DNA of 64,000 nucleotides, taken from the NCBI RefSeq assembly GCF_002531755.2, contig NZ_CP035002.1:744001-808000 (forward strand), read 5' to 3'. The notes beneath the pieces were generated by a model that had not been told where the DNA came from, searched no databases, and saw only the letters and a program-made list of their open reading frames with translations. A program made the translations under genes and the position numbers. Origin of the DNA: Rhizobium acidisoli (GTDB lineage Bacteria > Pseudomonadota > Alphaproteobacteria > Rhizobiales > Rhizobiaceae). Positions within the stretch are counted from its first letter, which is position 1, and each line of letters opens with the position of its first letter. Of this stretch, positions 8,811 through 16,986 are shown in pieces.

Positions 8811-9137
8811 TTGCGACGAATGCCTGGCGCCATGATCATCGGCGACAAAACATCGCCACCGATCCTGGCGATGTTTGAAGACGCGCTTGCCAGATTGCCC
8901 GTCGGGTATGTCCAGGGATGTTTTGGTGGTCGATCATGGGGCGTGACCGTCAAGCGGTCGGAGGATGGCAAACGAATCTGGCTCTACGGCGAGGAACGCA
9001 GCGGAACAGATGTCGTTAGTTTCAACCTCTAGCGATTGGCTGGACCGGGGCGAAACTGAAGCCGCGAAATGTCATCCGCCAAGGTGATCGCGTTCGTACT
9101 CGGTTTCGAGTGGAGCACTGACAAGGCTGCCTCTTGA
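8811..9137 (+). pseudogene. Decayed conserved hypothetical gene
   Basis: The frame encodes ILAMFEDALARLPVGYVQGCFGGRSWGVTVKRSEDGKRIWLYGEE ... TDVVSFNL, then meets TAG at 9030-9032. The same frame resumes as MSSAKVIAFVLGFEWSTDKAAS with a stop at 9135-9137, after a second stop at 9057. The middle reads better one base over, as ..KLKP. The pattern fits one gene of about 105 codons with a nonsense change and small compensating indels. The product is unknown. An alternative is a genuine short 73-residue protein ending at 9032. Confidence 0.55.
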
Positions 9138-9244
9138 CCGTAACGACCAAAAAATGAGCAGGGACTTCAGTTGCATTGCAACAAGCACATGGCTGCTCTG
9201 CAATCTGAGCGCTGGCGGTTCGGGCAGTGTCTAGTATCCTTATC

Positions 9245-9402
9245 TCATCGAAGCGATGCACCTCCTCCCGCAAAGCTTCGTGTTTCAGGCGACCCAATCC
9301 TCCTCCCAAGGGGCGCCTGACGGAACAGCGGCTCCTCCTCCCAGCCGTTGTTCAATTCTTTCGAAAAGCCTGCCGCATCTCCTCCCGCGGCAGGCTTTTT
9401 CG
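9245..9402 (+). ncRNA. Four-hairpin small RNA with CCUCCUCCC loops (anti-Shine-Dalgarno type)
   Basis: Four consecutive hairpins each expose the motif in the loop. HP1 pairs CGAAGC (9249-9254) with GCTTCG (9275-9280), motif at 9261-9269. HP2 pairs CAGGCG (9286-9291) with CGCCTG (9314-9319), motif at 9299-9307. HP3 is a 10-bp stem (9324-9333 with 9343-9352, one G-T pair) whose whole 9-nt loop is the motif. HP4 is a rho-independent terminator with CTCCTCCC at 9379-9386. Rhizobial and Rhodobacter RNAs with CCUCCUCCC loops (alpha-r14 / cuckoo / CcsR-type) are known and are complementary to Shine-Dalgarno sequences. The 5' end is inferred from the first hairpin and no clear promoter was found. Confidence 0.8.
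9368..9400 (+). terminator. Rho-independent terminator of the small RNA
   Basis: GCCTGCCGC (9368-9376) pairs perfectly with GCGGCAGGC (9387-9395) and is followed by TTTTTC. The loop carries the fourth CTCCTCCC motif. Confidence 0.9.
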
Positions 9403-9681
9403 TTTTCCGATACAATCAAACTTGAGTTCAGGCGTTACAGCAGGCTGCCCTGTTCCACCGGCTCTCAGGATGTCGAGACGATAGTGGATTCGTACGATTC
9501 GCGGGACGAAATGATCAGCGCGTCATCAATCCGTGACGTTCGATCGCAGCGAACGCCGGCGGAACGGATTTAGCTGCGGTGGAAATGGCGACGATCAAAC
9601 TGGTGTTTCCTGACGATAGTCCATATTGAAGCGTACCGGTCTCTCGTCCTTGGGAGCCCACGGCACTCAGGGAGCTTAAAC

Positions 9682-10098
9682 ATGAAGTTCGGACAATTCT
9701 GCGGTCTTATCGCCGACGAAATGGACCTTCAGCATAGCGACTTCCTGTTTGCTGCAGAAATCCTTTTCGCTCCGGATCCGGCCGGGTCGGCCATGGAAAC
9801 TGTTCCGTCGCTGCCGGATCGTCCGGTATCGGCCAAAGACGCCGCGTTGCTGATCTGCCTCGTCGTGGCCATGGATCAAGGGCATGTCGATCCCTCGCAG
9901 TGTGCCGAGGCCGCTGACGATATCGCTGCTATGAAGCAAAACCTTCCAGCCTTGATTGGAGCCGTTGAGAAAGGTGAGCATGCAGTACTGGATGTCAGCG
10001 GCCGCTTCGAGGCCAAAGTCACTGTCCCTCAATTTTTGACGGCGAAGATTGCGTCGCTGATCCGGGGTGGGGTGGTTGCTCACCTCAGATCAATTTAA
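9682..10098 (+). CDS. Conserved-looking hypothetical protein, cytosolic
   Basis: This 138-residue protein begins MKFGQFCGLIADEMDLQHSDFLFAAEILFAPD and has no signal peptide or membrane segment. GGGAG lies about 8 bp before the ATG. The predicted helices and absence of stops support a real gene, but I recognise no family. It is isolated, about 280 bp after the small-RNA terminator. Confidence 0.6.
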   Translation: MKFGQFCGLIADEMDLQHSDFLFAAEILFAPDPAGSAMETVPSLPDRPVSAKDAALLICLVVAMDQGHVDPSQCAEAADDIAAMKQNLPALIGAVEKGEHAVLDVSGRFEAKVTVPQFLTAKIASLIRGGVVAHLRSI

Positions 10099-10589
10099 CG
10101 GCGAACATCATGGGGCCGCCCGCGGGTTCCGACAAATTCCAGGCCCGCGCATTTCTGCCCGGCCGAGAGCCGTATCCTGTCCGCGATCCAGCGCCGCATG
10201 TTGTCGGATGCAGCCTACTCGTTGTCGCCGCGCTTCGAATGAGGCGTGGAAAGAGCTTTGGCAAGATGATGAACCGGCGGCAAGATGCACACTCTTTTGA
10301 AGCCATTGATCCTGCTCTCAGCAGGCTGCATTAAAATAGGGGAGGGGAGATACTGCGGCCAGGCGCCACCCGGACAAGTTTGGAAGCTGTTTCGATACCT
10401 GGCGAATGTTCAGCAAGATGATTCTGAACAGGCGTTCGGCCTTGAATGCTCGCTGGCTCCGCCTCGACAGTACGCTCCAACGACAGTGCTGGGATCCGGG
10501 AGGCTTGAACCGTCTTTGAGTCGGACGCGAACTTCTGACCACGAAACACCCTGGCGCAGGTAGAGCTGCTCCAGGATTCTGGTCGGAAA
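10099..10589. other. No recognisable gene
   Basis: Several short frames overlap on both strands in this 491-bp stretch; none has a family signature or convincing ribosome site. Confidence 0.4.
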
Positions 10590-10844
10590 CTAGACAGCAG
10601 GTTTCGGGCGTGTGGAGGGCTTTGCCTTCTTTGGTGCGCTTATTCCAAGTTCCCGGTTCAGCTTTTTCAGCGCCACCTTGCGCGTTCGCCTGATGCCCTC
10701 TGCCTTTTCGCGGGCACGCTTCTCGGAGGGCTTCTCATAATGTTCCCGCAGCCGCATCTCCCGAAACACGCCTTCCTGCTGCAACTTCTTCTTCAGAAAG
10801 CGCAAAGCCTGATCTACATTGTTATCACGCACCAGAACCTGCAC
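10590..10844 (-). CDS. rpsU: 30S ribosomal protein bS21 paralogue
   Basis: This 84-residue protein has the bS21 core [53 protein letters not shown], then a basic Lys/Pro-rich tail. S21 sits on the small subunit near the anti-Shine-Dalgarno end of 16S rRNA. Rhizobia commonly carry several rpsU copies, so this may be an accessory, condition-specific version. No operon partner is seen; a decayed hydrolase gene lies upstream on the same strand. Confidence 0.92.
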   Translation of the reverse strand: MQVLVRDNNVDQALRFLKKKLQQEGVFREMRLREHYEKPSEKRAREKAEGIRRTRKVALKKLNRELGISAPKKAKPSTRPKPAV

Positions 10845-10984
10845 GCCGTGCTCCTATAAGTCCGCCACCGGCCATTCATATGCGGACCACCGGCTTCTTA
10901 CAATATGGACGCCTGAGCGGGAATATAAATAGATGAGCAGGGTCGCTACCGTACCGAGCACGGGGTACGCTTCAGCGCTGGCGA

Positions 10985-11608
10985 AGGCGATCAATTGCGC
11001 CGCGCCATGGCAAGGTTCAGACATACCGGCGGGGTCAGTAGTTCTGCACGAAGCCTGGCGATCTCCAGATCGGTCTTGTAGAAGCTGTTTGTCAGCTTGT
11101 TGGAAAGTTCCGGCGATCTGGATTTCCCATGATCGCAGGGGCCATCGCCTGTGACCCATACGGTTGCTGTCAAGAAACTCCAGGAGCTCATTCACTTGCT
11201 AGCGCGTGAAGCCGCCCCGGTAGTCACCGTCGTCAATGTAGCGGTGGAGGGGCCAACTAGGACTAACTTGGAGATCATCCCGGACGCTTTCTCGGACGCA
11301 AAAACGCCCATCATCGCACCGACGGAATGACCGACGAATATGGCATTCCCGATTCCTAGTTCTTGACCGATCTCCACGATGTCCGAAACCTAGCCATGAG
11401 CATGGCGTATTTTCCGAAGTCGTAAGCGGCCAGATCCGAGCCGCCGGCGCCCACATGGTCGAAGCTTACCACACGAAATTGATCCCGGAACTGAGGGACC
11501 ACGTGCCGCCATTGTTCTGATCACAGCCAAAGCCGTGAGCGAAAACCATGGTCGGAGGGCCGTTTCCGGTGATATTTACGTTGTTGCGGCTCATGACAGA
11601 CATCATGC
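10985..11608 (-). pseudogene. RsbQ-like alpha/beta hydrolase, multiply frameshifted (copy 1)
   Basis: Pieces of one protein appear in order in shifting frames: SRNNVNITGNGPPTMVFAHGFGCDQN (oxyanion-loop region), FRVVSFDHVGAGGSDLAAYDF, AIFVGHSVGAMMGVFASEKA with the nucleophile-elbow serine, LVLVGPS, RYIDDGDYRGGFTR, then MGHR.. and PELSNKLTNSFYKTDLEIARLRAELL. This order matches RsbQ-type hydrolases, partners of stress or PAS-phosphatase signalling. At least three frameshifts and loss of the C-terminal quarter show decay. A second vestige lies at 24640-24900. Confidence 0.8.
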
Positions 11609-11781
11609 GGTCGCCTTATTGCCCTGCAGGCAAAAGGCGGGCATCGTTGAACGTCCGTGTCTGTGGGTGCTAATCGCTTACACGGTCGTACGGACATAGC
11701 GCTAGCAGGCGAGGGGTCAAGCAGGCGGGGTCCCCGAGCGATTAATCCTTCTCGTATAGCGGTCGAGGAATGAGACGAAGT

Positions 11782-12165
11782 TTACGAATTGAGAGCACGA
11801 ACCGCCTCTACGAGACGATGAAGATTAGTGGGTTTGCCCACGTTTGTTACACCGGCCAGAACGTCATAATGGGCGAGCTCAGTTGCCGCAGTCGCACTGG
11901 CGAGCACGAAGGGAATGCCGAGCGACTGCAGCTTGAGAGCTACTGGCGTCACTTTTTCTCGGCCCAGGTTAAAGTCAAGGACCGCAGCATAAGGCCTCTC
12001 CTCTTCCAGCAGCTCCAGGGCGTCCCTAACTGAGCTAGCGGGGCCCTGCACGTGGAACCCTCCAGCCGTCAACGCCTGCTCCAGTTCCATGGCGATAAAC
12101 ACTTCGTCTTCAACGACGAGAACGAGGCTTCTGCGTTCGACGTCGTCCGTTGTGACTTCGCTCAT
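11782..12165 (-). CDS. Single-domain response regulator (CheY-like receiver)
   Basis: This 127-residue receiver has the acidic pocket VLVVEDEVFIA, the phosphoacceptor Asp in AAVLDFNLG and the Lys in NVGKPTN. There is no output domain. It is coupled by an ATGA overlap to the HWE kinase gene upstream, so the kinase is its likely phosphodonor. A close paralogue lies at 27029-27385. Such stand-alone receivers in rhizobia often act as phosphate sinks or feed the general stress pathway; that role is inference here. Confidence 0.88.
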   Translation of the reverse strand: MSEVTTDDVERRSLVLVVEDEVFIAMELEQALTAGGFHVQGPASSVRDALELLEEERPYAAVLDFNLGREKVTPVALKLQSLGIPFVLASATAATELAHYDVLAGVTNVGKPTNLHRLVEAVRALNS

Positions 12166-13142
12166 CTAACCGCTATCCTGATAGAGGCGGCCAAACCGCT
12201 GCGATCGTAGTTCAGTTCCACGGCGCCGCCGGCTTGAGCAGACGTCGCCTTAATCAGGCTCGTGCCATACCCCTGTCGGGAAGGCTCTTGAACTGTCGGC
12301 CCGTCTATCTCGCGCCAAAGACAAACGACATAGTCCCGGCCTTTGGGCCCCGGCTCAACGCCCCATGAGATTTCAATCGAGCCCTCGGGGACCGACAACG
12401 CGCCATACTTGATGGCGTTGGTGGTAAGCTCGTGAAAGATCATGCTGGCAGGCAGGACCCTGGACGCAGAAAGCTGAACCGACGGGCCGGAACATCGTAT
12501 GCGATCTAGGCCCAGCTCGCTGGCAGACTGCTTCACCAACGTTTCGAAATCAGCAGTTTCGTCGGTCGCCGCCAGTTCCTGCGCGCGAAATGTGGCTTCC
12601 AACCGCCCGAGCAAAGCTTGCCGGTACTCCAAGGCCGTCACGTCGTCTACGTCCGTTTGCATCGCGATCGCACGAACAACCGAAAAGAGGTTCTTCATCC
12701 GATGGCGTGTCTCGGAAACGATGAATTCCATCTCCGCGGTCTCGCGTTGACGTTCCGTCACGTCGTGGAAGAGGACAAGGATGTTCGAACTGTTATCGTC
12801 GGGATGGATCAACCTGCGAGCATCGACCAGGAACGTGCGCGCACCAAGTCCAGGAAAGTCATGCGTCACCTCGAAGCCGATCACGGCGGCGGCTTTTGGG
12901 ATGACCGCCGCGATCAGGTGCCGAAGTTCGGCAATATCCCACTGGCCGTCGCCGAGGCTGAAGAAATTCTGTTCGAGGATGTCGTCACGCTGGACGTTAA
13001 ACGTCTTGACGAAAGCATTATTGGCGGTCGTCACGGATAGGTTCTGATCGAGGACCACAATAGGCTGCGTCATCGTGTCGACGACACCTTGAGCCTGAAC
13101 ATGGCCGCTTCTGAGCAGGCGGTAGAGATCTTCCAGCATCAT
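12162..13142 (-). CDS. PAS-domain HWE-family sensor histidine kinase
   Basis: This 326-residue soluble kinase has an N-terminal PAS domain (VVDTMTQPIVVLDQNLSVTTANNAF ... FFSLGDGQWDI ... ARRLIHPDDNSSNILVLFHDVTER). The HWE/HisKA_2 dimerisation box is ETRHRMKNLFSVVRAIA with the phospho-His, and the ATPase domain has the N-box HELTTNAIKYGAL and GYGTSLI. No membrane segments are present, so it senses a cytosolic signal. It overlaps the receiver gene by 4 bp. ATG 13142 or 13139 could be used; AGGAAC lies 9 bp upstream of the first. Confidence 0.9.
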   Translation of the reverse strand: MMLEDLYRLLRSGHVQAQGVVDTMTQPIVVLDQNLSVTTANNAFVKTFNVQRDDILEQNFFSLGDGQWDIAELRHLIAAVIPKAAAVIGFEVTHDFPGLGARTFLVDARRLIHPDDNSSNILVLFHDVTERQRETAEMEFIVSETRHRMKNLFSVVRAIAMQTDVDDVTALEYRQALLGRLEATFRAQELAATDETADFETLVKQSASELGLDRIRCSGPSVQLSASRVLPASMIFHELTTNAIKYGALSVPEGSIEISWGVEPGPKGRDYVVCLWREIDGPTVQEPSRQGYGTSLIKATSAQAGGAVELNYDRSGLAASIRIAVR

Positions 13143-13836
13143 ATGTTCAAAAGTTCCTAAAAAGACAGAGGCTGCTGGTTCAAAGCTGCAGAAGGGGCCG
13201 CTTATGGAGTCCGATCGACATATAGGAGCGGCGGGAGGTTAGGAAAGCGCGCCATACATCTTTTTGAAATGCCACGCGTAATGCATCATCGATCGGTCAA
13301 CGGTTTCTTTGCAAAAGCGTCCGCGTTAGCGCGCGGCCGGCAAAACCGGGACTTCTGTTATCGCAGCAAAGCGACATCCACATCCTGGTGACAGATCTTA
13401 GATTAACTGGCACTTGGAGCGGGGAGTTTTTCGGAGCCGTCAGGCACAGCGTGGGAGATTCCCTTTTGCAATCGCTTATAGTCGGGGGCGTGGAGGGCTC
13501 CGTTCATCGCAACCGCGTTGATTACCGAGCCATGGCGTTGCTGCACTCAAGCGGGCTAAGGATAGTCCACTGAGGTTCACGAGCCGCGGGGTTAGCGGCC
13601 CGCGGTTTCTGCTTGGTCGCAACCAGAAGAGGAAGTTATGCGTCTTTGAAAACTGAGCGTTGACATGGTAGCCGAAGTCCCCTATAGATGCGCCATCGAT
13701 CTTTTGCTTGCCGAGCTTTGTCTACCGCGCGATTGGCACCGCGCTTTAAGCGAACTTCCCTTTCAAAAATAGTCGGTTTCCATCTGCGCAGCATCAGCTT
13801 CGCGGTCCCTCACTCTATGCTTTGAAAGGGTTCATC
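13143..13836. other. Intergenic stretch with one terminator-like hairpin
   Basis: No gene is recognised in these 694 bp. A 61-codon GTG frame (13388-13573) has no ribosome site. CCGCGGG (13584-13590) pairs with CCCGCGG (13599-13605) and is followed by TTTCT, so some transcript may end there. The last 200 bp form the long leader of the cold-shock gene, as is usual for csp genes. Confidence 0.45.
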
Positions 13837-14046
13837 ATGACCACTGGCACAGTAAAATGGTTCAATTCGACCAAAGGCTTCGGCTTCATCCAGCCTGATA
13901 ACGGCGGCGCTGATGCCTTCGTCCATATCTCTGCCGTCGAACGCGCCGGAATGCGCGAAATCGTCGAAGGTCAGAAGATTGGCTATGATCTCGAGCGCGA
14001 CATGAAGTCGGGCAAGATGTCGGCCTGCAATCTGCAGTCCGCTTAA
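13837..14046 (+). CDS. cspA: Cold-shock domain protein
   Basis: This is a 69-residue single cold-shock domain with RNP1 KGFGFI and RNP2 DAFVHISAV, starting MTTGTVKWFNSTKGFGFIQPD. It binds single-stranded RNA or DNA and acts as an RNA chaperone. ATG 13837 follows GAAAGGG; a TTG further upstream is unlikely. A strong terminator follows at 14111. A second csp gene lies at 16401. Confidence 0.95.
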   Translation: MTTGTVKWFNSTKGFGFIQPDNGGADAFVHISAVERAGMREIVEGQKIGYDLERDMKSGKMSACNLQSA

Positions 14047-14110
14047 TCGATATCTGCTTTCCCTTTGACCACGGATGTACTGGCACTGCCGGAAGCACGC
14101 TATCAGTTCG

Positions 14111-14138
14111 AGGCCAGGCAGTAAGCCTGGCCTTTTTC
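14111..14138 (+). terminator. Rho-independent terminator after the cold-shock gene
   Basis: AGGCCAGGC (14111-14119) and GCCTGGCCT (14125-14133) form a perfect 9-bp stem with a 5-nt loop, followed by a T-run. Genes downstream must use another promoter or read-through. Confidence 0.9.
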
Positions 14139-14172
14139 GTTTCGGCTTCCTAGCCAACACGGAGTTACCCCA

Positions 14173-14427
14173 ATGACAGAGACATATAGTAAATCCCGCC
14201 AGCAGGCCGAGGTCGCATTCGGCAATCTCCAGACGGAGTTTTTCGCCAAGAACGGCGCGGTGGAAGAGCTCGAATCGGCCGCCCAGGCGCGCGATGCCAA
14301 GACTTTCAGGCTGCGCGAGGCGCGTCTCGCCAAGGAGCAAGCCGACCGTGCGTTCGCAACATCCGCGCTGCTTGCCAAGCGCGCCAAGGCCAGCCGATCA
14401 TCCCCTTCAAACACCAGCAGGATGTAG
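14173..14427 (+). CDS. Small hypothetical coiled-coil protein
   Basis: This 84-residue, charged, helix-forming protein (RQQAEVAFGNLQTEFFAKNGAVEELESAAQARDAKTFRLREARLAKEQADRAF with Ala/Glu/Lys/Arg heptads) has no signal peptide. It is followed after 2 bp by the DUF6481 gene, so the two are probably cotranscribed. Function unknown. Confidence 0.65.
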   Translation: MTETYSKSRQQAEVAFGNLQTEFFAKNGAVEELESAAQARDAKTFRLREARLAKEQADRAFATSALLAKRAKASRSSPSNTSRM

Positions 14428-14429
14428 AC

Positions 14430-14810
14430 TTGAAAAACGCCAGAAACAACGAACTCGCTGACCGTCGCTCCGCTGCCACGGACGCCAAGGCATCTCTTCT
14501 CACTGCTTACCGAGCTGCGAAGGCAGCCGCCGAGCCATCACAACTCGCCAGACAAGCGGAACGCATCTCGCTAGTAGAAGCTCGCGAAGCTCGCCGTGTG
14601 GAACGGGAACGTCTGAAGCTCGAGGAGCGCGCCCGGCTTGAAGCCCTTGCGGCTCAAAAGCAGGCAGCCATTGAGGCTGAAGCGGTTGCCGAAATAGAGG
14701 CGCGCAAGTCGGCCGAAAATGCCCGAATATCGCGGGTCATTGAAGACGAGGCAGCCCGCAAGGCGGAGCGGGATCGACGTTACGCCAACCGCAAGGCTAG
14801 GCGGGCTTAG
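14430..14810 (+). CDS. DUF6481 family protein
   Basis: This 126-residue, strongly charged Ala/Glu/Arg-rich helical protein begins with the DUF6481 pattern MKNARNNELADRRSAATDAKASLLTAYRAA. The start is TTG 14430, right after the TAG of the upstream gene, with GCAGGA before it. Members are small rhizobial proteins often found beside cold-shock genes, as here. Function unknown; long coiled-coil character suggests a structural or nucleic-acid-linked role. Confidence 0.75.
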   Translation: MKNARNNELADRRSAATDAKASLLTAYRAAKAAAEPSQLARQAERISLVEAREARRVERERLKLEERARLEALAAQKQAAIEAEAVAEIEARKSAENARISRVIEDEAARKAERDRRYANRKARRA

Positions 14811-14901
14811 CCTCCAGGCGCCACTTCCACGGATGTGTTTATATGCTCGATCACGGGCAGGATGCGCCCATGCTGAAGATTACTCACACTGCGGAGCTTC
14901 C

Positions 14902-15177
14902 ATGCCAACGGATACGAATGAACTACAGGCAATCAACACGTCCTGGCAGATTGCGATCCAGGAAATCCTGCGCATGATCATACGCGACATGTATCATGCC
15001 GGCGGCGAGGCAGCGTTCAATGGCCACATCAAGCGGATCGAAGAAGCAGCGGTCGATAGCATCTATACGGATCTAAGGCTCCGGGGCACGGATGAATGGA
15101 CGGAGGTGCTGGTCAAGGAACGAGCCAGCAATTTCGTGACGACGCTTCTGACGTCCTTCACTTATGACCGCGCCTGA
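14902..15177 (+). CDS. Small hypothetical protein
   Basis: This 91-residue protein begins MPTDTNELQAINTSWQIAIQEILRMIIRDMYHAGGEAAFNGHI with GGAGCTTCC just before ATG 14902. It is predicted helical and cytosolic. No family recognised; it follows the DUF6481 gene by about 90 bp on the same strand. Confidence 0.6.
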   Translation: MPTDTNELQAINTSWQIAIQEILRMIIRDMYHAGGEAAFNGHIKRIEEAAVDSIYTDLRLRGTDEWTEVLVKERASNFVTTLLTSFTYDRA

Positions 15178-15317
15178 TCAGGGACGCGTCCTCGCGGGTG
15201 CTGAGAAGAGAAAGTTTTGCGCGGCTCGCTGCCTCCTCATCTGAGCATGTCGTCATCAACGCCGCTACTCCGACAGAGCATTGAGGCGAATGACGACCGC
15301 CGAGTCATATGGCTCGA

Positions 15318-15525
15318 TTAGGCGACCACGTGAGCGAGATCGACGGCTGATAGTTTACCAGGCATCTGGATATCGGTAACAGAAGATGGATCGTCTATTC
15401 TGTGACGACGCCGAGGGCCGCGTCGGCCGCTCCAGCTTTCAATACCCGGAAACCGGCATTGCAGCGCTTCGATGAGGGTGAGCCGAATAAGCGGCTCGTC
15501 TTCAACACGAGAACACAATGAGGAA
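15318..15525 (-). pseudogene. Decayed response-regulator receiver
   Basis: Receiver pieces occur in order in different frames: VEDEPLIRLTLIEALQ, then NAGFRVLKAGAADAALGVVTE one frame over, then SVTDIQMPGKLSAVDLAHVV with the phosphoacceptor Asp. The C-terminal third is missing. It is a clear remnant of a CheY/FixJ-type regulator. Confidence 0.75.
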
Positions 15526-15616
15526 CAATGCGGTTACCGCGCCATCTCCCAACCCTAATGCGAGGGGCGGCCACACGAATGCGCGCCCTAAACCCACCCT
15601 GATGCTGTCTGAAGGT

Positions 15617-15826
15617 TCAGTAGACGGCCATCAATAAAGCATGCCTGGCTTCAGCGCTGGAAAGACGACCTTCAGCCGCGGCAGAACATTTCTCCAGCGC
15701 TTCTTCCCAAGCGGGCCCTGACCTGCGCGCGTGCCGCAACCATGTCCGCGCCTGCGCCGGCGTCTCCATCGTGATCTGCAACCCATCTTCCTTGAGCCGC
15801 ACCGGCTCCTGCCACTGGTCTATCAA
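15617..15826 (-). CDS. DUF982 domain protein
   Basis: This 69-residue protein matches DUF982: QEPVRLKEDGLQITMETPAQARTWL, then GPAWEEALEKCSAAAEGRLSSAEARHALLMAV. It uses a TTG start at 15826 with GGGAG upstream. DUF982 proteins are small and rhizobia-specific, with unknown function, and often occur in many plasmid copies. Confidence 0.82.
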   Translation of the reverse strand: MIDQWQEPVRLKEDGLQITMETPAQARTWLRHARRSGPAWEEALEKCSAAAEGRLSSAEARHALLMAVY

Positions 15827-15893
15827 CCTTCTCTCCCTGATTAAATCAGGGAGAAATAATCCGTGAGAATGTGGTGCAAATGGGGCGGTAAGT

Positions 15894-16046
15894 TCAGGCA
15901 GCTATCCGACGAGCGGCTTTATGGATGGCCTTGGCGTCGTCACCATGCTCGGCGACAATCGCTTTCGCGTCCTCCAATGCAATCCGGTATTTCTTCGCAA
16001 CTGAAACGGCGCTTAGAGGCGCGCCAGCGCCTTTGTCGTTGGTCAT
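15894..16046 (-). CDS. Very small hypothetical protein (50 aa)
   Basis: It reads MTNDKGAGAPLSAVSVAKKY then RIALEDAKAIVAEHGDDAKA and a basic tail. AAAGGA precedes ATG 16046 by 7 bp; the longer frame upstream looks non-coding. A helical DNA-binding-like shape is possible but not shown. No partner genes. Confidence 0.6.
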   Translation of the reverse strand: MTNDKGAGAPLSAVSVAKKYRIALEDAKAIVAEHGDDAKAIHKAARRIAA

Positions 16047-16400
16047 GATCGATCCTTTGAAAAATTTGCGAGCCGGGCCGCTATGGGTGGCCCATCCTAG
16101 TAGATATATGGTGCTCCGAGGGAGGAATTGCCACACCCTGGTGGACCGCCTCGACCCGCCGGTGCACATTTCACCGCCTTCACGCAATTTGATTTCGACG
16201 GAGCCAACCTTTTTGACCGCTTGACCGGCGTATCTTGCAGAGAAAACGCGAGCTCCCATTTTCAGATCCGGCGCCTCGATATGGAGAACCGAGATGGAAC
16301 AGGTGGCCGATGGAGATCATTCCGCCCGCTCGCGATGACGCCGGATCTGCAATGTGGCTGTGCCCATCATGTTACGCCCGGTCAACGAAGGCTGGAAAAT
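16047..16400. other. No recognisable gene
   Basis: These 354 bp hold no supported reading frame or structured element. Confidence 0.45.
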
Positions 16401-16604
16401 TTAGGATACCGAGACGTTCTCTGCCTTCGATTTTCCGGTCTTGCGGTCCTGTCCGATCTCGAAGCTGACTTTGTCTCCTTCGCGGAGCGAACCGCCGCGT
16501 TGCAAAGCGGACACGTGAACAAATACGTCTTGTCCGCCATTGTCAGGCGTTATGAAACCGAAGCCCTTGTCGTCGTTGAAGAATTTAACCGTACCTGTTG
16601 GCAT
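16401..16604 (-). CDS. Cold-shock domain protein
   Basis: This is a 67-residue single cold-shock domain, [24 protein letters not shown] with RNP1 KGFGFI and RNP2 [12 protein letters not shown] 16604 follows AGGAATATCT; an upstream in-frame start is unlikely because csp proteins begin at this motif. It is related to, but distinct from, the copy at 13837. Confidence 0.93.
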   Translation of the reverse strand: MPTGTVKFFNDDKGFGFITPDNGGQDVFVHVSALQRGGSLREGDKVSFEIGQDRKTGKSKAENVSVS

Positions 16605-16774
16605 GAGATATTCCTGTGTTTGTCCAATTTGCGAAGCGCAGGCTACAGCGCCGTCGCTCATCTATCAACGGGTAGCGCCAATTTGCTTTTATGAGTGGGC
16701 TTCGGTAGCGCACAAAATCTCGGACACGGACTACATCGCCATCGGCCGGCGCAAATCTCGCCTTCGGAGGCGGG

Positions 16775-16950
16775 GTGATATCGCGCGACATCCGGTATCT
16801 ATCTGCAGCCGACGCTGCTTCCCGAAGCGACCAACGAGGTGCGATTTCGCGCGAAGAAATCTTCGGCCCCGTCGCATTCGTCTGCGCGCGATGGCTGCCG
16901 TCTTGAACAGGCACTCATTGCTGCGGTCGTTGGCCTCGCGCGTTTCCGGA
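16775..16950 (+). pseudogene. Aldehyde dehydrogenase fragment
   Basis: YLQPTLLPEATNEVRF in one frame and ISREEIFGPVAFVCAR in the next match the strand and glutamate region (EEIFGPV) of aldehyde dehydrogenases. Only about 50 codons survive, with a frameshift near 16850, so this is a relic. Confidence 0.6.
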
Positions 16951-16986
16951 CTACTGACTGAGTAGAGCAGCGAACGTCATCTGTCG

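Noticed and set aside
8542..8835. 97-codon open frame on the plus strand
   Set aside because: No ribosome site, no family signature, and it overlaps a better-supported pseudogene.
9022..9309. Minus-strand frame opposite the small RNA
   Set aside because: Its apparent ribosome sites (GGGAGGAGG) are simply the complement of the CCUCCUCCC loops; no protein signature.
13388..13573. 61-codon GTG frame upstream of the cold-shock gene
   Set aside because: No ribosome site or motif; kept only as part of an intergenic note because a terminator-like hairpin follows.
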